DNA from: a virus
DNA: 50,582 bases
Strand: one strand, 5' to 3'
IMG/VR virus record: IMGVR_UViG_3300044718_000018
Location: 1-50,582 of that record
The notes below the pieces were generated by a model. That model searched no databases and was not told where the DNA came from. It saw only the letters and a list, made by a program, of their open reading frames with translations. Position 1 is the stretch's first letter, and each line of letters begins with the position of its first letter. The position numbers and the translations under genes were made by a program. Shown piece after piece: positions 6,989 through 14,261 of the stretch.

Positions 6989-7386
6989 GCGACTTCGGTA
7001 ATTACTCTAATCCGGTTGCCGCGAAAATCCATGTCTGCGAATGGTGCGCCGGAGAGATCAACAGAGGCGAGAAGCATGTGCAATTCAAGGGCATGTTCGA
7101 GGGAGATTGGCAGAACTGGAGAATGCACAACGAGTGCAAGGCGGTGGCGGAAGCAGATGACTCACTGAATGAAGGATTTGCGTTTGGTGCAGGCGAGATG
7201 CCGGAAGCAGTAAAAGCGCGACAGAAAGGAACCTCATGCAGTAGCCATACGCAGTCTGGGGCGCGGAGAGAAGGGGAAACAATCATGAAGCGTAAATGGT
7301 TTAAGTGTAATGAGTGCGTAAAGGGAAATCACGCCGAATGCATCATGCCTAAAGCGTGCGGATGTAAATGTGAGGGGAAACAATGA
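6985..7386 (+). CDS. Zinc-ribbon protein (133 aa), two Cys modules
   Basis: ATGA overlap. Module 1: HVCEWCAGEINRGEKHVQFK, then RMHNEC and a FGAGEMPE end, matching a common phage protein of the type CEWC...GEKYV...MHxEC. Module 2 after residue ~95: a Cys-rich tail (FKCNECVKGNHAEC and CGCKCEGKQ). It looks like a fusion of two small metal-binding modules through a Ser/Arg linker. Confidence 0.65.
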   Translation: MSDFGNYSNPVAAKIHVCEWCAGEINRGEKHVQFKGMFEGDWQNWRMHNECKAVAEADDSLNEGFAFGAGEMPEAVKARQKGTSCSSHTQSGARREGETIMKRKWFKCNECVKGNHAECIMPKACGCKCEGKQ

Positions 7387-8450
7387 TTTGTAAGAATTGC
7401 AAGCTGGCAATAAAACTAATTGGCGAGAACTACTACGCCGTGCGGTTCAATCACGGACGGGGGCATGGTTGCTACAACAGTGATTCAGGAAAGCACGAAC
7501 CAGCGGGGCCAGTAGTAGTCGTACCGCAAGATTACTGTCCCAATTGCCTAAGTGCTAGCCGTGAGGCGCGTTTGCAGCCGATAGCAACGATGCAACGGCA
7601 TAATCCTCCGAGAACTCCATGCACTGACTCTTGGCATGAGCAGGCAGCCCCAGCCGATAGTACGCCGCCCAAGGGGAATAGGACTGCTTCGGGAATTGAA
7701 GCGTTCAAGCAACAGCAATATCTTAAGCCCGAGTCCGGGAGTACGCGCCCAGAGTCCGATTATGAATTGGACGATAGAAATGCCGGCAGTAAGCGCACGC
7801 ACAAAGTAGTTTTTGATGGAATGTCGGAGCCGGTAGAAAATACGCGCACGGAGCCGCTGAGTGGAAATTATCAATTGCTTCAAGATTCAACAGATGATGC
7901 TGCACGAATGGAAGCAGCGCGCTTAGATCGCTACATGCGCTATGCCGCAGCGCCACGTACTCAGGGGAGCGAACCGGAACACGCGCATCCGCCGATTCCT
8001 GCATACCTGACCAATCCAACAGTATTTGCTGATGCCAATTTAGGCACTGCAATGATTGCGACTTGGAATAAAGAGCAGTGGGTATTCAGGATCGTTAATG
8101 GCGGCTGGGTGTCTTATCGCCGCACAGACCCATGGTTCATTGATACTAGCTGCCCCGGATGCATAAGCGATAACGCACCGCATTTCGCAAAGTGCACAAC
8201 CCCCAAAAAGCCCGTCAATACCGATACCTCTAGCGGAGATTTCCAGAAAGCGGTTGCGGCCCAGCCTCAGCCAGCTCCGCGTCCAAACTTAGAATTGATT
8301 TCAGCGGCGATATGCAAAGAGGTTTACGGCCCATACATGGCAACGGTGGATGCTGGACACCGTGAAATCGCCGTCAAGTCCATAGTAAAAATCTTGGAAC
8401 CGTTCTTCACCGCCATCCCAGCCCAAAAAAGAGGAGAAATAATTGAATAG
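7383..8450 (+). CDS. Modular early protein with N-terminal zinc ribbon (355 aa)
   Basis: ATGA overlap. Residues 1-60 form a CKNCK...C...CPNC module. The middle is low-complexity and hydrophilic. After a Pro/Gln linker (AVAAQPQPAPRPN) a C-terminal helical domain follows (LELISAAICKEVYGPYMATV). Such linker-joined mosaics are usual in phage early arms. No enzyme motif is seen; function unknown. Confidence 0.65.
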   Translation: MICKNCKLAIKLIGENYYAVRFNHGRGHGCYNSDSGKHEPAGPVVVVPQDYCPNCLSASREARLQPIATMQRHNPPRTPCTDSWHEQAAPADSTPPKGNRTASGIEAFKQQQYLKPESGSTRPESDYELDDRNAGSKRTHKVVFDGMSEPVENTRTEPLSGNYQLLQDSTDDAARMEAARLDRYMRYAAAPRTQGSEPEHAHPPIPAYLTNPTVFADANLGTAMIATWNKEQWVFRIVNGGWVSYRRTDPWFIDTSCPGCISDNAPHFAKCTTPKKPVNTDTSSGDFQKAVAAQPQPAPRPNLELISAAICKEVYGPYMATVDAGHREIAVKSIVKILEPFFTAIPAQKRGEIIE

Positions 8451-8649
8451 ACTCGTTGCTTTTTGGAAAGCAGATATAGCTCTGGGTAAGCGCCAATTTT
8501 GGCAAGTAATTCACCACATAGTTGCCCATCCGCTCATCGGTTTATCCGGTGGCAGGTTATGGGCCTGGAAGTTTCACGATTGGACTTTGCCGAAAGCATG
8601 GCCTGATCAAAAACATGAAGTTGCTCAGAGATGGGCGGGACTGGAGTAG
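8443..8649 (+). CDS. Small conserved phage protein (68 aa)
   Basis: TTG 8443 follows GAGGAGAAATAA, an excellent ribosome site, and overlaps the previous gene. HHIVAHPLIGLSGG and FHDWTLP are the hallmark of a small phage family I recall, of unknown function. The aromatic, partly hydrophobic sequence may associate with the membrane. Confidence 0.65.
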   Translation: MNRLVAFWKADIALGKRQFWQVIHHIVAHPLIGLSGGRLWAWKFHDWTLPKAWPDQKHEVAQRWAGLE

Positions 8650-8651
8650 AT

Positions 8652-8900
8652 ATGTCGTTTTTATCGGAATATCGTCGAGAAATTAAGCCCAGCAGTAGCA
8701 AAATAGATGCCTTTGGGCGTATGCATTATTACGCTGCCAACGGGGAAGAGGTAATCCGTGTTCTAAGTATAGCTGCTTGGGCCGGGGAAGGCGGGATGGT
8801 CAATTCCAATTATGGAACCTATCCCGGAGAATGGGTTTACAAAAGTACTTTTCATTACCGGGATAAAGGAACGCAGGGAGTCAACCGCGACAGAAAGTAA
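8652..8900 (+). CDS. Hypothetical 82-aa protein
   Basis: ATG 8652 is taken over the in-frame ATG 8631 because GGAG (8643-8646) is correctly spaced. MSFLSEYRREIKPSSSKIDA is followed by Gly/Tyr-rich strands (GGMVNSNYGTYPGEWVYKST). No family recognised. Confidence 0.55.
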   Translation: MSFLSEYRREIKPSSSKIDAFGRMHYYAANGEEVIRVLSIAAWAGEGGMVNSNYGTYPGEWVYKSTFHYRDKGTQGVNRDRK

Positions 8901-8988
8901 AAAAAGTTTAGCTAATCCAAACCACATGGCTCCGCGTGTTGTGTTTGACGCACTCCGTTTCGCGGCCTGTAGGCACAGATGAGGAGAA

Positions 8989-9456
8989 ATGGAGCAAATG
9001 AACTTTGAATCGATTGCAAATGAGATTATTGACCTCGATTGCATTGTTGAAGTACGCGATTATGCAAGTGCAGAGATTGTTTCTGTGCTCAAGAAGCATT
9101 TCTTGGCCAACCCAGCCGCACAGCCCGCGCCGGGGTGGATCAGCGTGAAAGAAGTAAAGCCGGAGCGCGGAGAGTGGTATTGGGTCGTAATCGGCGGACA
9201 CGTCCAACATCAGGCCGCAAAGCTATTGCTCAATGATGAAGATGATTTGATATGGGCATGGGCCGATGAAGACGCGGATTGCGCTCCGGGTGAAATAGTC
9301 ACGCACTACAAGCCCATTGGCGCTGCCCCACCTGAGCCCGCGCCGGGGGACACGAAGTGTAAATGTACGCATAGCTGGGGCGATCATGGCGTTACGAATG
9401 GCGGGCCTAAGCCATGCTCTCTATGTGGCTGCAAAGATTACGCAATAAATAAATAA
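8989..9456 (+). CDS. DUF551-like protein fused to a zinc ribbon (155 aa)
   Basis: Residues 1-35 are helical, then a linker (NPAAQPAP), then GWISVKEVKPERGEWYWVVI to VTHYKPIG, which matches the short DUF551 domain (WISV ... PxxG ... ITHWxPL). A second linker (PPEPAPGD) leads to a Cys/His module (CKCTHSWGDHG, CSLCGCKDY). Function of DUF551 is unknown. The composition repeats the linker style of the 7383 and 10335 genes. Confidence 0.7.
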   Translation: MEQMNFESIANEIIDLDCIVEVRDYASAEIVSVLKKHFLANPAAQPAPGWISVKEVKPERGEWYWVVIGGHVQHQAAKLLLNDEDDLIWAWADEDADCAPGEIVTHYKPIGAAPPEPAPGDTKCKCTHSWGDHGVTNGGPKPCSLCGCKDYAINK

Positions 9457-9514
9457 AAGTAGCGCGTTAATTCTGGCGGCTATGCGCAGTATGGTCAATG
9501 TAGAGGTGCTGAAA

Positions 9515-9757
9515 ATGTACTGGTTTGTGTTCGAAGCTGGAGAAGAAGACGAGTATAAGGTAGACCATCTGCATTCCTACTCAGATGCGGTTAAGGATGC
9601 GCAGGCAGCAGGGCAAACTAGCCGCCGACCTAAGCGATTGACTGCTGGATTTTATGAGCTTAAGGGCGCTTCCCGCAGCTACTACATTGCCACCGAACAG
9701 GGTATGCGGCAAAACGGGTATGGCGATCTATTGCTAAACAAAGGCGAGACACATTAG
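9515..9757 (+). CDS. Hypothetical 80-aa protein
   Basis: ATG 9515 has AGAGG upstream; the earlier in-frame ATG 9482 has none. MYWFVFEAGEEDEYKVDHLH continues into an alpha/beta sequence (SYSDAVKDAQAAGQ; GFYELKGASRSYYIATEQ). Function unknown. Confidence 0.6.
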   Translation: MYWFVFEAGEEDEYKVDHLHSYSDAVKDAQAAGQTSRRPKRLTAGFYELKGASRSYYIATEQGMRQNGYGDLLLNKGETH

Positions 9758-9782
9758 TGTGCGCGCCGGGGGAGGAGTAACC

Positions 9783-9998
9783 GTGAGCGAGATAGAAGAA
9801 CTTTGTATGCAGCTTGAGATTAAGGCCACTGGTGCGAATGCCCACACAGCGAGTAAAGCACGTACCTATCTACGTAAGTTTGCGACATCTCCTGATTTGT
9901 CGGCAGGGGCGCTAGATAGATTCGTTGTGTTGGTACGCAAGGCGATTTACAGCGGCGAATGGCAAGCCTTGAGCGACAGGATGGCTAGATGGTGGTAA
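9783..9998 (+). CDS. Hypothetical 71-aa helical protein
   Basis: GTG 9783 has a near-perfect GGGGAGGAG ribosome site. Entirely helical in appearance (SEIEELCMQLEIKATGANAH, then ALDRFVVLVRKAIYSGEW). No family recognised. Confidence 0.6.
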   Translation: MSEIEELCMQLEIKATGANAHTASKARTYLRKFATSPDLSAGALDRFVVLVRKAIYSGEWQALSDRMARWW

Positions 9999-10039
9999 GC
10001 GAGGCCGCACCCCCAGGAGCCCACAAGGATGGCGAGTAA

Positions 10040-10342
10040 ATGGACTTGTGGAGAAGTTCTCAAAGTCCGTGCCATGACTGGTATTGGCACTATCCTGAAT
10101 TTCCTAACGGCTGGTCGCCACTGGTGAGCGATCATTCACAGGCAAGCGCTCCCACGCGGCCCACGAGCTATCAGGTATCGGCGGCTTCACGGCATCAACT
10201 TGTGCAGAGCGCGGCATATCCAACACTGGCAGAGGCCAAGAGTGCGGCAATTCTATTCGCCATGGAGCAGAGAGACGCGGAAGAAGTATATGCCGAATGG
10301 ATTCGATTTCACGAGGAGCGGAGGAAACCGAGCGATGGGTAA
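10040..10342 (+). CDS. Hypothetical 100-aa protein
   Basis: ATG 10040; the following gene starts 8 bases inside its end. The N-terminus is Trp-rich (DLWRSSQSPCHDWYWHYPEF); the C-terminus is a helix typical of small domains (TLAEAKSAAILFAMEQRDAE). Function unknown. Confidence 0.55.
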   Translation: MDLWRSSQSPCHDWYWHYPEFPNGWSPLVSDHSQASAPTRPTSYQVSAASRHQLVQSAAYPTLAEAKSAAILFAMEQRDAEEVYAEWIRFHEERRKPSDG

Positions 10343-11330
10343 CCCAAAGTGCCACTACCAGGGAGCGGATGGAGTAGTCTGCGGCCAGCCGAAAGCACCA
10401 ATAGACAGACGGCATAACTTTGTTGAGGCATGGGAGGTGACGATAGAGAATCACCCATTTCAGCCCGAGCCAGCCGCACAAAGCGGAGAACAGCCGTGCA
10501 GGTTCAAGATTGGTGAGCGGGTGCAATGGCGTGGGCAGCTTGTTGACATGTGCCAAGGAACCATCATGCGGATTACCCATCCTGAAAACAGCGGTTACGT
10601 GCTGCATTTGAAAATAAGTGATGACGTTGACGATTTCCCGATTTCTGAACAAAGTGTAGAACTGTCTCAAATGTGCCCACATGGCCATACAGCGGATATT
10701 CCCTGCATTGAATGTGAGCCTGCCTATCCAACACGAAACGAAGCGCAGCCGGAACCTTCCGCTCCCGATGCCACAGCAGAGCGTTTGCAGCAGATCGCAG
10801 AACGGGAAGCCCTCGCGACCAAGGGGCCATGGGCTGGCGACAGCGTTACTGTTAACAATTGGCCGAGCGACGTAGATCAGCCAGAAGTATTGATGGAATG
10901 GCTTTGTAATGGCGATGGAGTTGTGCACACAGGCGACGAGCCATATGCCAATGCTGAACATGATGGTCAATTCATCGCCCATGCACGCTCCGACATCCCC
11001 TACCTGCTCAAGCTGGTAGAAGAGCTGCGCCAGAAAATTAACGAGAATCGCGGCAAGCTGATTTGCTCATTCTGCGGAACAATTCATAGCTACGATCCAG
11101 AACAGGAGCACGGCATGGTGGATGCTGTTCTGGCACACATCGAAATTTGCGAAAAGAGTCCGCTTGTGCAATTGCTTGATGCGAACCGAGAAAACCTGAA
11201 CTTGAAGGCCCGAGCAGAGAAGGCAGAAGCAGAGCGGGATTCTCTATACAAGAGAGTTGAAGAATTGACGCGGCAGCCTATTACAGCAGAGGAAAACGCG
11301 AAGCTGGTCACCCCGCCGGCAAAGCCCTAG
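10335..11330 (+). CDS. Modular early protein (331 aa)
   Basis: ATG 10335 follows GGAGGAAACCGAGCG. Domains: a Cys/His module (PKCHYQGADGVVCGQPKAP), a beta-rich part (FKIGERVQWRGQLVDMCQGT), a CPHGHTADIPCIEC module, and a domain seen in phage early proteins (DGQFIAHARSDIPYLLKLVE). It ends in a zinc finger (CSFCGTIHSY...HIEIC) and a coiled coil (KARAEKAEAERDSLYKRVEE). Last gene of the left operon; its stop overlaps that of the opposing gene. No enzyme motif. Confidence 0.65.
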   Translation: MGNPKCHYQGADGVVCGQPKAPIDRRHNFVEAWEVTIENHPFQPEPAAQSGEQPCRFKIGERVQWRGQLVDMCQGTIMRITHPENSGYVLHLKISDDVDDFPISEQSVELSQMCPHGHTADIPCIECEPAYPTRNEAQPEPSAPDATAERLQQIAEREALATKGPWAGDSVTVNNWPSDVDQPEVLMEWLCNGDGVVHTGDEPYANAEHDGQFIAHARSDIPYLLKLVEELRQKINENRGKLICSFCGTIHSYDPEQEHGMVDAVLAHIEICEKSPLVQLLDANRENLNLKARAEKAEAERDSLYKRVEELTRQPITAEENAKLVTPPAKP

Positions 11331-11662
11331 TGCCAAACAAACTTAAACAGCAGTTGAATTGAAACCTGAAGCGCAGCCAGTCCGCCGGCTGCCCATGCAA
11401 TGTTTCGCTCTACGCTCCGCAATCGTCGTTCATGGTCCTGAGACGTGGCCAGGTCTGCCTTATGTGAGCGCATGTTCTCCATGGTGGCCCTCAGTAGCGT
11501 TAGATCGCTCTGGGCTGCCTTTTCTGACCATAGGCGCGCACAATCTGAGCGAAGGCCTTGAATATCGGTTGTTTGGACTTCTTGCAAGGTGACAATGCGG
11601 ATGAGTAAATCGTGGTCTGTGTAGCCGTCGAAGTTGCGCGCTGTTTTCTGTCCGGTTTCCAT
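11327..11662 (-). CDS. Coiled-coil protein with C-terminal membrane anchor
   Basis: 111 residues: soluble, charged helices (LLIRIVTLQEVQTTDIQGLR ... LLRATMENMRSHKADLA), then a basic stretch and one hydrophobic helix at the end (NIAWAAGGLAALQVSIQLLF). This is the layout of the XhlA family of phage lysis-associated proteins, but no sequence identity can be claimed. It is a lone minus-strand gene whose stop overlaps that of the convergent gene by 4 bases. Confidence 0.6.
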   Translation of the reverse strand: METGQKTARNFDGYTDHDLLIRIVTLQEVQTTDIQGLRSDCARLWSEKAAQSDLTLLRATMENMRSHKADLATSQDHERRLRSVERNIAWAAGGLAALQVSIQLLFKFVWH

Positions 11663-11701
11663 GGGCTGTAGGGTTTCCTTGGGTTTTGAGAGTTGCTGGA
11701 A

Positions 11702-11729
11702 TTGGGTTTCGCTTTTAATTCGGTATAAT
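11702..11729 (+). promoter_or_regulatory. Sigma70-type promoter with perfect TATAAT
   Basis: TTGGGT (11702-11707), 16 bases, TATAAT (11724-11729). Transcription would begin near 11736 and run into the zinc-ribbon gene at 11761. The minus gene at 11662 begins just upstream, so the promoters may be divergent. Confidence 0.5.
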
Positions 11730-11760
11730 CATCGGCCCGTGGGTTACTTTGGGCTGAACT

Positions 11761-12006
11761 CTGAAATACGGTACCTGGTCTGTCACCTGTAAACGGTGCC
11801 GGGAAGCAATCAACTTTGCGCTGTATGATTCGGATGGCCGGCAGTATGACAAGATCGCCTGCGTGGTGGCAGTTGAATGCCCCAGGTGTCACGATCGGCG
11901 GCGCTATCTGCACACTGAAATATGGAAACACAGGATTTCTGAGACTTCCAAAATATCCCTGAAGTATGTGGTTACCGAGCCGCTGTTTATTAAGATTGGG
12001 CAATGA
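11761..12006 (+). CDS. Zinc-ribbon protein lacking an ATG, GTG or TTG start
   Basis: From CTG 11761 to TGA 12006 the frame encodes 81 residues that look clearly natural: KYGTWSVTCKRCREAINFAL, then CVVAVECPRCHDRRRYLHTE, giving two CxxC pairs around beta strands. An in-frame TGA at 11755 rules out an upstream start, and the only early near-start codon is CTG 11761. A perfect TATAAT lies 31 bases upstream and a terminator hairpin lies directly after the stop, so transcription appears designed for it. Either CTG is used or the start codon has mutated. Confidence 0.55.
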   Translation: MKYGTWSVTCKRCREAINFALYDSDGRQYDKIACVVAVECPRCHDRRRYLHTEIWKHRISETSKISLKYVVTEPLFIKIGQ

Positions 12007-12030
12007 AAAACCCGCCGTGATTTGGCGGGT
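12006..12030 (-). terminator. Rho-independent terminator shared by convergent genes
   Basis: ACCCGCC (12010-12016) and GGCGGGT (12024-12030) form a 7-bp stem with a 7-base loop. On the minus strand it is followed by TTTTT, giving a good terminator for the leftward pair of genes; on the plus strand it lies 4 bases after the zinc-ribbon stop but lacks a T run. Confidence 0.75.
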
Positions 12031-12056
12031 GGAAAATCGTTTGTTTGTTAAATGTT

Positions 12057-12401
12057 CTATGAGGCGTGCGCGTGCACGTGTCCCGGCCTGCGCTCTTCTA
12101 TCTTCAGTCCTGCGCATATGGAAGCCATTACAAGCTCAAGGGCGTGTTTCGCGCTTGCCATCCGATAGCGCCAAAGCAGCTTCCTTTTAAAACTACTTGC
12201 GTTTTGAATCGTCAGTCCGTAAAGGACTTCATTTTCATAATCGACACGTGCCAAAATCTGTCCAGGGAATCCGAGCATCTCCCCGACATCAATGGTTGTT
12301 ATTTTGGTGCCGGGCGCTGGAATTTTTATATCCACAAACATAAGATCCGTGGATTTGTTGTGCTCCAGGGTCATGTCCTCGCGTTTTATTTTTTGGGCCA
12401 T
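12057..12401 (-). CDS. Hypothetical 114-aa protein, second gene of a two-gene unit
   Basis: ATG 12401 has an AAGGGAGAACGTT ribosome site and overlaps the upstream gene by 16 bases. The N-half is beta-rich (DLMFVDIKIPAPGTKITTID, GQILARVDYENEVLYGLTIQ); the C-half is helical (KHALELVMASICAGLKIEE) with a His-rich end. No family recognised. It is co-transcribed with the nuclease/toxin-like gene upstream and could be its partner (antitoxin or immunity), by position only. Confidence 0.65.
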   Translation of the reverse strand: MAQKIKREDMTLEHNKSTDLMFVDIKIPAPGTKITTIDVGEMLGFPGQILARVDYENEVLYGLTIQNASSFKRKLLWRYRMASAKHALELVMASICAGLKIEERRPGHVHAHAS

Positions 12402-12739
12402 AACGTTCTCCCTTTGGGATAGCAACCCTTTTCTATTCCATATATCGTCGAAATCTGGCGGCGCTTTAACCATCCGTGCTTAATGGCAACCAAGGTCCAA
12501 GGATGTTCGCCGCAGGCCAGATTGTAAATCGCGTTCTCAGAACGCTGCTTTTTATTTTCAATGACAATATGAGGTTCGCTGAGTGATGCTTTAATCGCAT
12601 CAACAATAAAGGCAGCCTCATAATGATACCGGAGAATATGATCCTTAAGCGTCTGCCGGTCAAGTGTTACTTCTCGGCCTTCCCAATCACGCGTTGTCCA
12701 AACAATTTCCTTCTTCTTCAGACGTACTAACCCGTGCAA
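12386..12739 (-). CDS. Possible BECR-type nuclease or toxin-like protein (117 aa)
   Basis: The order LKDHILRYHYEAAFIVDAIK, SEPHIVIENKKQRSENAIY, WTLVAIKHG, RRQISTIYGI resembles small phage and toxin proteins with a pattern HIxxRHPE ... I..P..V ... VV ... TAY (Barnase-EndoU-colicin-RelE-like folds), but the match is by eye and weak. TTG 12739 is the only good start and lies about 6 bases from the predicted transcription start (TATAAT at 12757-12752), giving a near-leaderless message. It is overlapped by the following gene. Confidence 0.55.
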   Translation of the reverse strand: MHGLVRLKKKEIVWTTRDWEGREVTLDRQTLKDHILRYHYEAAFIVDAIKASLSEPHIVIENKKQRSENAIYNLACGEHPWTLVAIKHGWLKRRQISTIYGIEKGCYPKGRTLWPKK

Positions 12740-12751
12740 GGTTTGTATGCA

Positions 12752-12757
12752 ATTATA
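12752..12757 (-). promoter_or_regulatory. TATAAT -10 box for the leftward two-gene unit
   Basis: Perfect TATAAT on the minus strand, 12 bases before the TTG start of the nuclease-like gene. No good -35 is seen at 16-18 bases, which suggests an activator or repressor-controlled promoter. Confidence 0.45.
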
Positions 12758-12777
12758 GTGCCCAAACGTGATCCCTT

Positions 12778-12854
12778 AATTGTCATACACTTAGACACCT
12801 TAGCAGGGCGCAATAATAACAGAAAATGTGACAATTTGACCATTTTGGACAATT
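12778..12854. promoter_or_regulatory. Operator-like cluster of GACAATT motifs
   Basis: Three copies of GACAATT: inverted at 12778-12784, direct at 12830-12836 and 12848-12854 (18 bases apart). They lie in the AT-rich non-coding gap (12740-12984) between the leftward pair and the rightward Cys-rich peptide gene. Apart from these motifs I see no gene in this gap. Confidence 0.45.
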
Positions 12855-12984
12855 GTTTTCCCCGGCGAATCAAAAATACGACCAGGCACGGTGGGGTTTC
12901 ATTTTTGGGAACTTTTTGATTCTCTAACAATCCAGAGACAGCCGCTTACCCTTAATTTGCTCTGCCGTGCTATCATTTCGCCCC

Positions 12985-13143
12985 ATGAAAGCCTTGATCG
13001 TCTTTGTGCTCTGCCTGGAATCCTTTGTGCTCGCTCCACCACGTAAGGTCTGTACTCACGGTTGCGAATCCAAATATTGCAAGAAAGCCAACTGCGGAGA
13101 TAAGTGCAAGGGTAATCCGTGCCATGGGTGCTGGAAAGAGTGA
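12985..13143 (+). CDS. Secreted Cys-rich miniprotein (52 aa)
   Basis: A signal peptide (MKALIVFVLCLESFVLA, likely cut after Ala17) precedes a 35-residue basic mature peptide with seven Cys (positions 23, 27, 32, 37, 41, 46, 49) and several Lys. Spacing C-x3-C-x4-C-x4-C-x3-C-x4-C-x2-C resembles disulfide-rich or metal-binding peptides. ATG 12985 lies 8 bases after a TATCAT box (12971-12976), so the message may be leaderless. Role unknown; an exported toxin, metal scavenger or envelope factor are options. Confidence 0.6.
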   Translation: MKALIVFVLCLESFVLAPPRKVCTHGCESKYCKKANCGDKCKGNPCHGCWKE

Positions 13144-13184
13144 GGTGAAATCAGCTACTCACCTGTGATACCATTCCCGGCGCT

Positions 13185-13400
13185 ATGAAAGCTCGAGTTT
13201 TGGTAGTTCCATGCAAAACGCCCGGTTGCACTACTGACCTTTCTCTTCAAAAAACCTTGCCAGCATTTGATTCAAGTCAGGCGTATAAGGTGCTGGTTAA
13301 AACCATACTTCCACATCCTGGTCAACTGCTGTGCCCAACGTGCGGCCAGATTCATGAATATGTTAATGAAGAAATTACCGAGAGATTGCAAGATCTATGA
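13185..13400 (+). CDS. Zinc-ribbon protein (71 aa)
   Basis: Two Cys pairs, VVPCKTPGCTTDL and LLCPTCGQIHEYV, separated by about 40 residues, form a zinc-ribbon-like arrangement. Lies 41 bases after the Cys-rich peptide gene and overlaps the next gene by ATGA. Function unknown. Confidence 0.65.
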   Translation: MKARVLVVPCKTPGCTTDLSLQKTLPAFDSSQAYKVLVKTILPHPGQLLCPTCGQIHEYVNEEITERLQDL

Positions 13401-13582
13401 GCCCATGGAAAATAATTCAATCAACCGGGCCAGTAGGCCCACGCGCTGAATCTGGCAATGCTCCTAGCCGCATGTTTAAAACTAGAGAAGAGGCCGAAAC
13501 CGCGAGGACTGAAGAGTACGGCGATCCGAAAGGCGAACGTTACAGCATCGAAGAAGTTGATGAAAACGGCTTCCTCATATAG
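13397..13582 (+). CDS. Hypothetical 61-aa protein
   Basis: ATGA overlap. MSPWKIIQSTGPVGPRAESG then a charged helix (MFKTREEAETARTEEYGDP). Similar short proteins with a KTREEA segment occur in phages; no function known. Last gene of the 12985-13582 plus-strand unit. Confidence 0.6.
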   Translation: MSPWKIIQSTGPVGPRAESGNAPSRMFKTREEAETARTEEYGDPKGERYSIEEVDENGFLI

Positions 13583-13586
13583 TTGG

Positions 13587-13982
13587 CTATTTCAAATTCC
13601 AGTGCCACGATTCGTCACCGTTCGTATACTTCAATTCTCTAAAGCCGAGCGCGATCATCTCAGCCCTAAGCACAGCATTTTGCCCAATCTCGCGTGCGCG
13701 GACTCTTCCGGCTAAAGCGTCTTCAATTACCAGGGTGTCTGCTTTTACTCCCGTTGTCACGGTGCGTGATTCTATTTTCATATCAAGCAACTGGCTGTCT
13801 AGTTTTTTGGCGTAGGCTTTTCGCGCTGCTATCTTTTCCGGCTCAGTCAGTTTGGGGAGTGGCGCTGATGCCGCATTTGCTGTAGCTATCTCCACCTGCC
13901 TGTTATTGAGGCTGTTTTCGACTATCACGCCCAACCCAACCACAAGCACGATGCCCATGCCGAGAAACCCTAAAATCTTCAT
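13587..13982 (-). CDS. Membrane-anchored or exported protein (131 aa)
   Basis: An N-terminal hydrophobic helix (MKILGFLGMGIVLVVGLGVI) is followed by a hydrophilic domain with charged helices (EKIAARKAYAKKLDSQLLD) and a C-terminal region ending DESWHWNLK. Probably inner-membrane anchored with a periplasmic domain. GGAGGAAAG precedes ATG 13982. No family recognised. Convergent with the previous unit, 4 bases apart. Confidence 0.65.
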   Translation of the reverse strand: MKILGFLGMGIVLVVGLGVIVENSLNNRQVEIATANAASAPLPKLTEPEKIAARKAYAKKLDSQLLDMKIESRTVTTGVKADTLVIEDALAGRVRAREIGQNAVLRAEMIALGFRELKYTNGDESWHWNLK

Positions 13983-14028
13983 TTCTTTCCTCCCGAAGTC
14001 CAGTAGCTTACATCAGAGTACCGGGAAT

Positions 14029-14229
14029 TTACACGGCAACTTTTACGGCAGCGGATGATTCCACGGGATCGCTCACCGTGATTGTGCCAACCTGGACGGT
14101 CTTAACCGTCTGGTAAATGGTGAACGGCAGCTCGCCGGGGCGGCCCTGACAGTAGGCAATTGCCGCGTCAACTGTGTCAAACTCATCAGGATAGAGAAGG
14201 GCTTGCGCTTTGCTGGATACCTTGAACAT
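14029..14229 (-). CDS. Hypothetical 66-aa protein
   Basis: ATG 14229 has AGGAGCTAT directly upstream; an in-frame ATG at 14274 lies in the promoter region of the divergent regulator gene. MFKVSSKAQALLYPDEFDTV then a Val-rich beta end (VQVGTITVSDPVESSAAVKV). Function unknown. Confidence 0.6.
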   Translation of the reverse strand: MFKVSSKAQALLYPDEFDTVDAAIAYCQGRPGELPFTIYQTVKTVQVGTITVSDPVESSAAVKVAV

Positions 14230-14261
14230 ATAGCTCCTAACGGGCGAACAAAAATAGAGGC

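Noticed and set aside
8900-8988. 18-residue ORF between two early genes
   Set aside because: Short with no ribosome site; the segment is better read as a plain spacer.
10104-10982. Long minus-strand ORF (292 codons) opposite the modular early protein
   Set aside because: Antisense to a gene with good ribosome site and zinc modules; its translation is Cys/His/Trp/Arg-rich and lacks domain character.
12734-12930. Short ORFs on both strands in the control gap
   Set aside because: They lie across the TATAAT box and repeat motifs, have no ribosome sites, and give poor composition.
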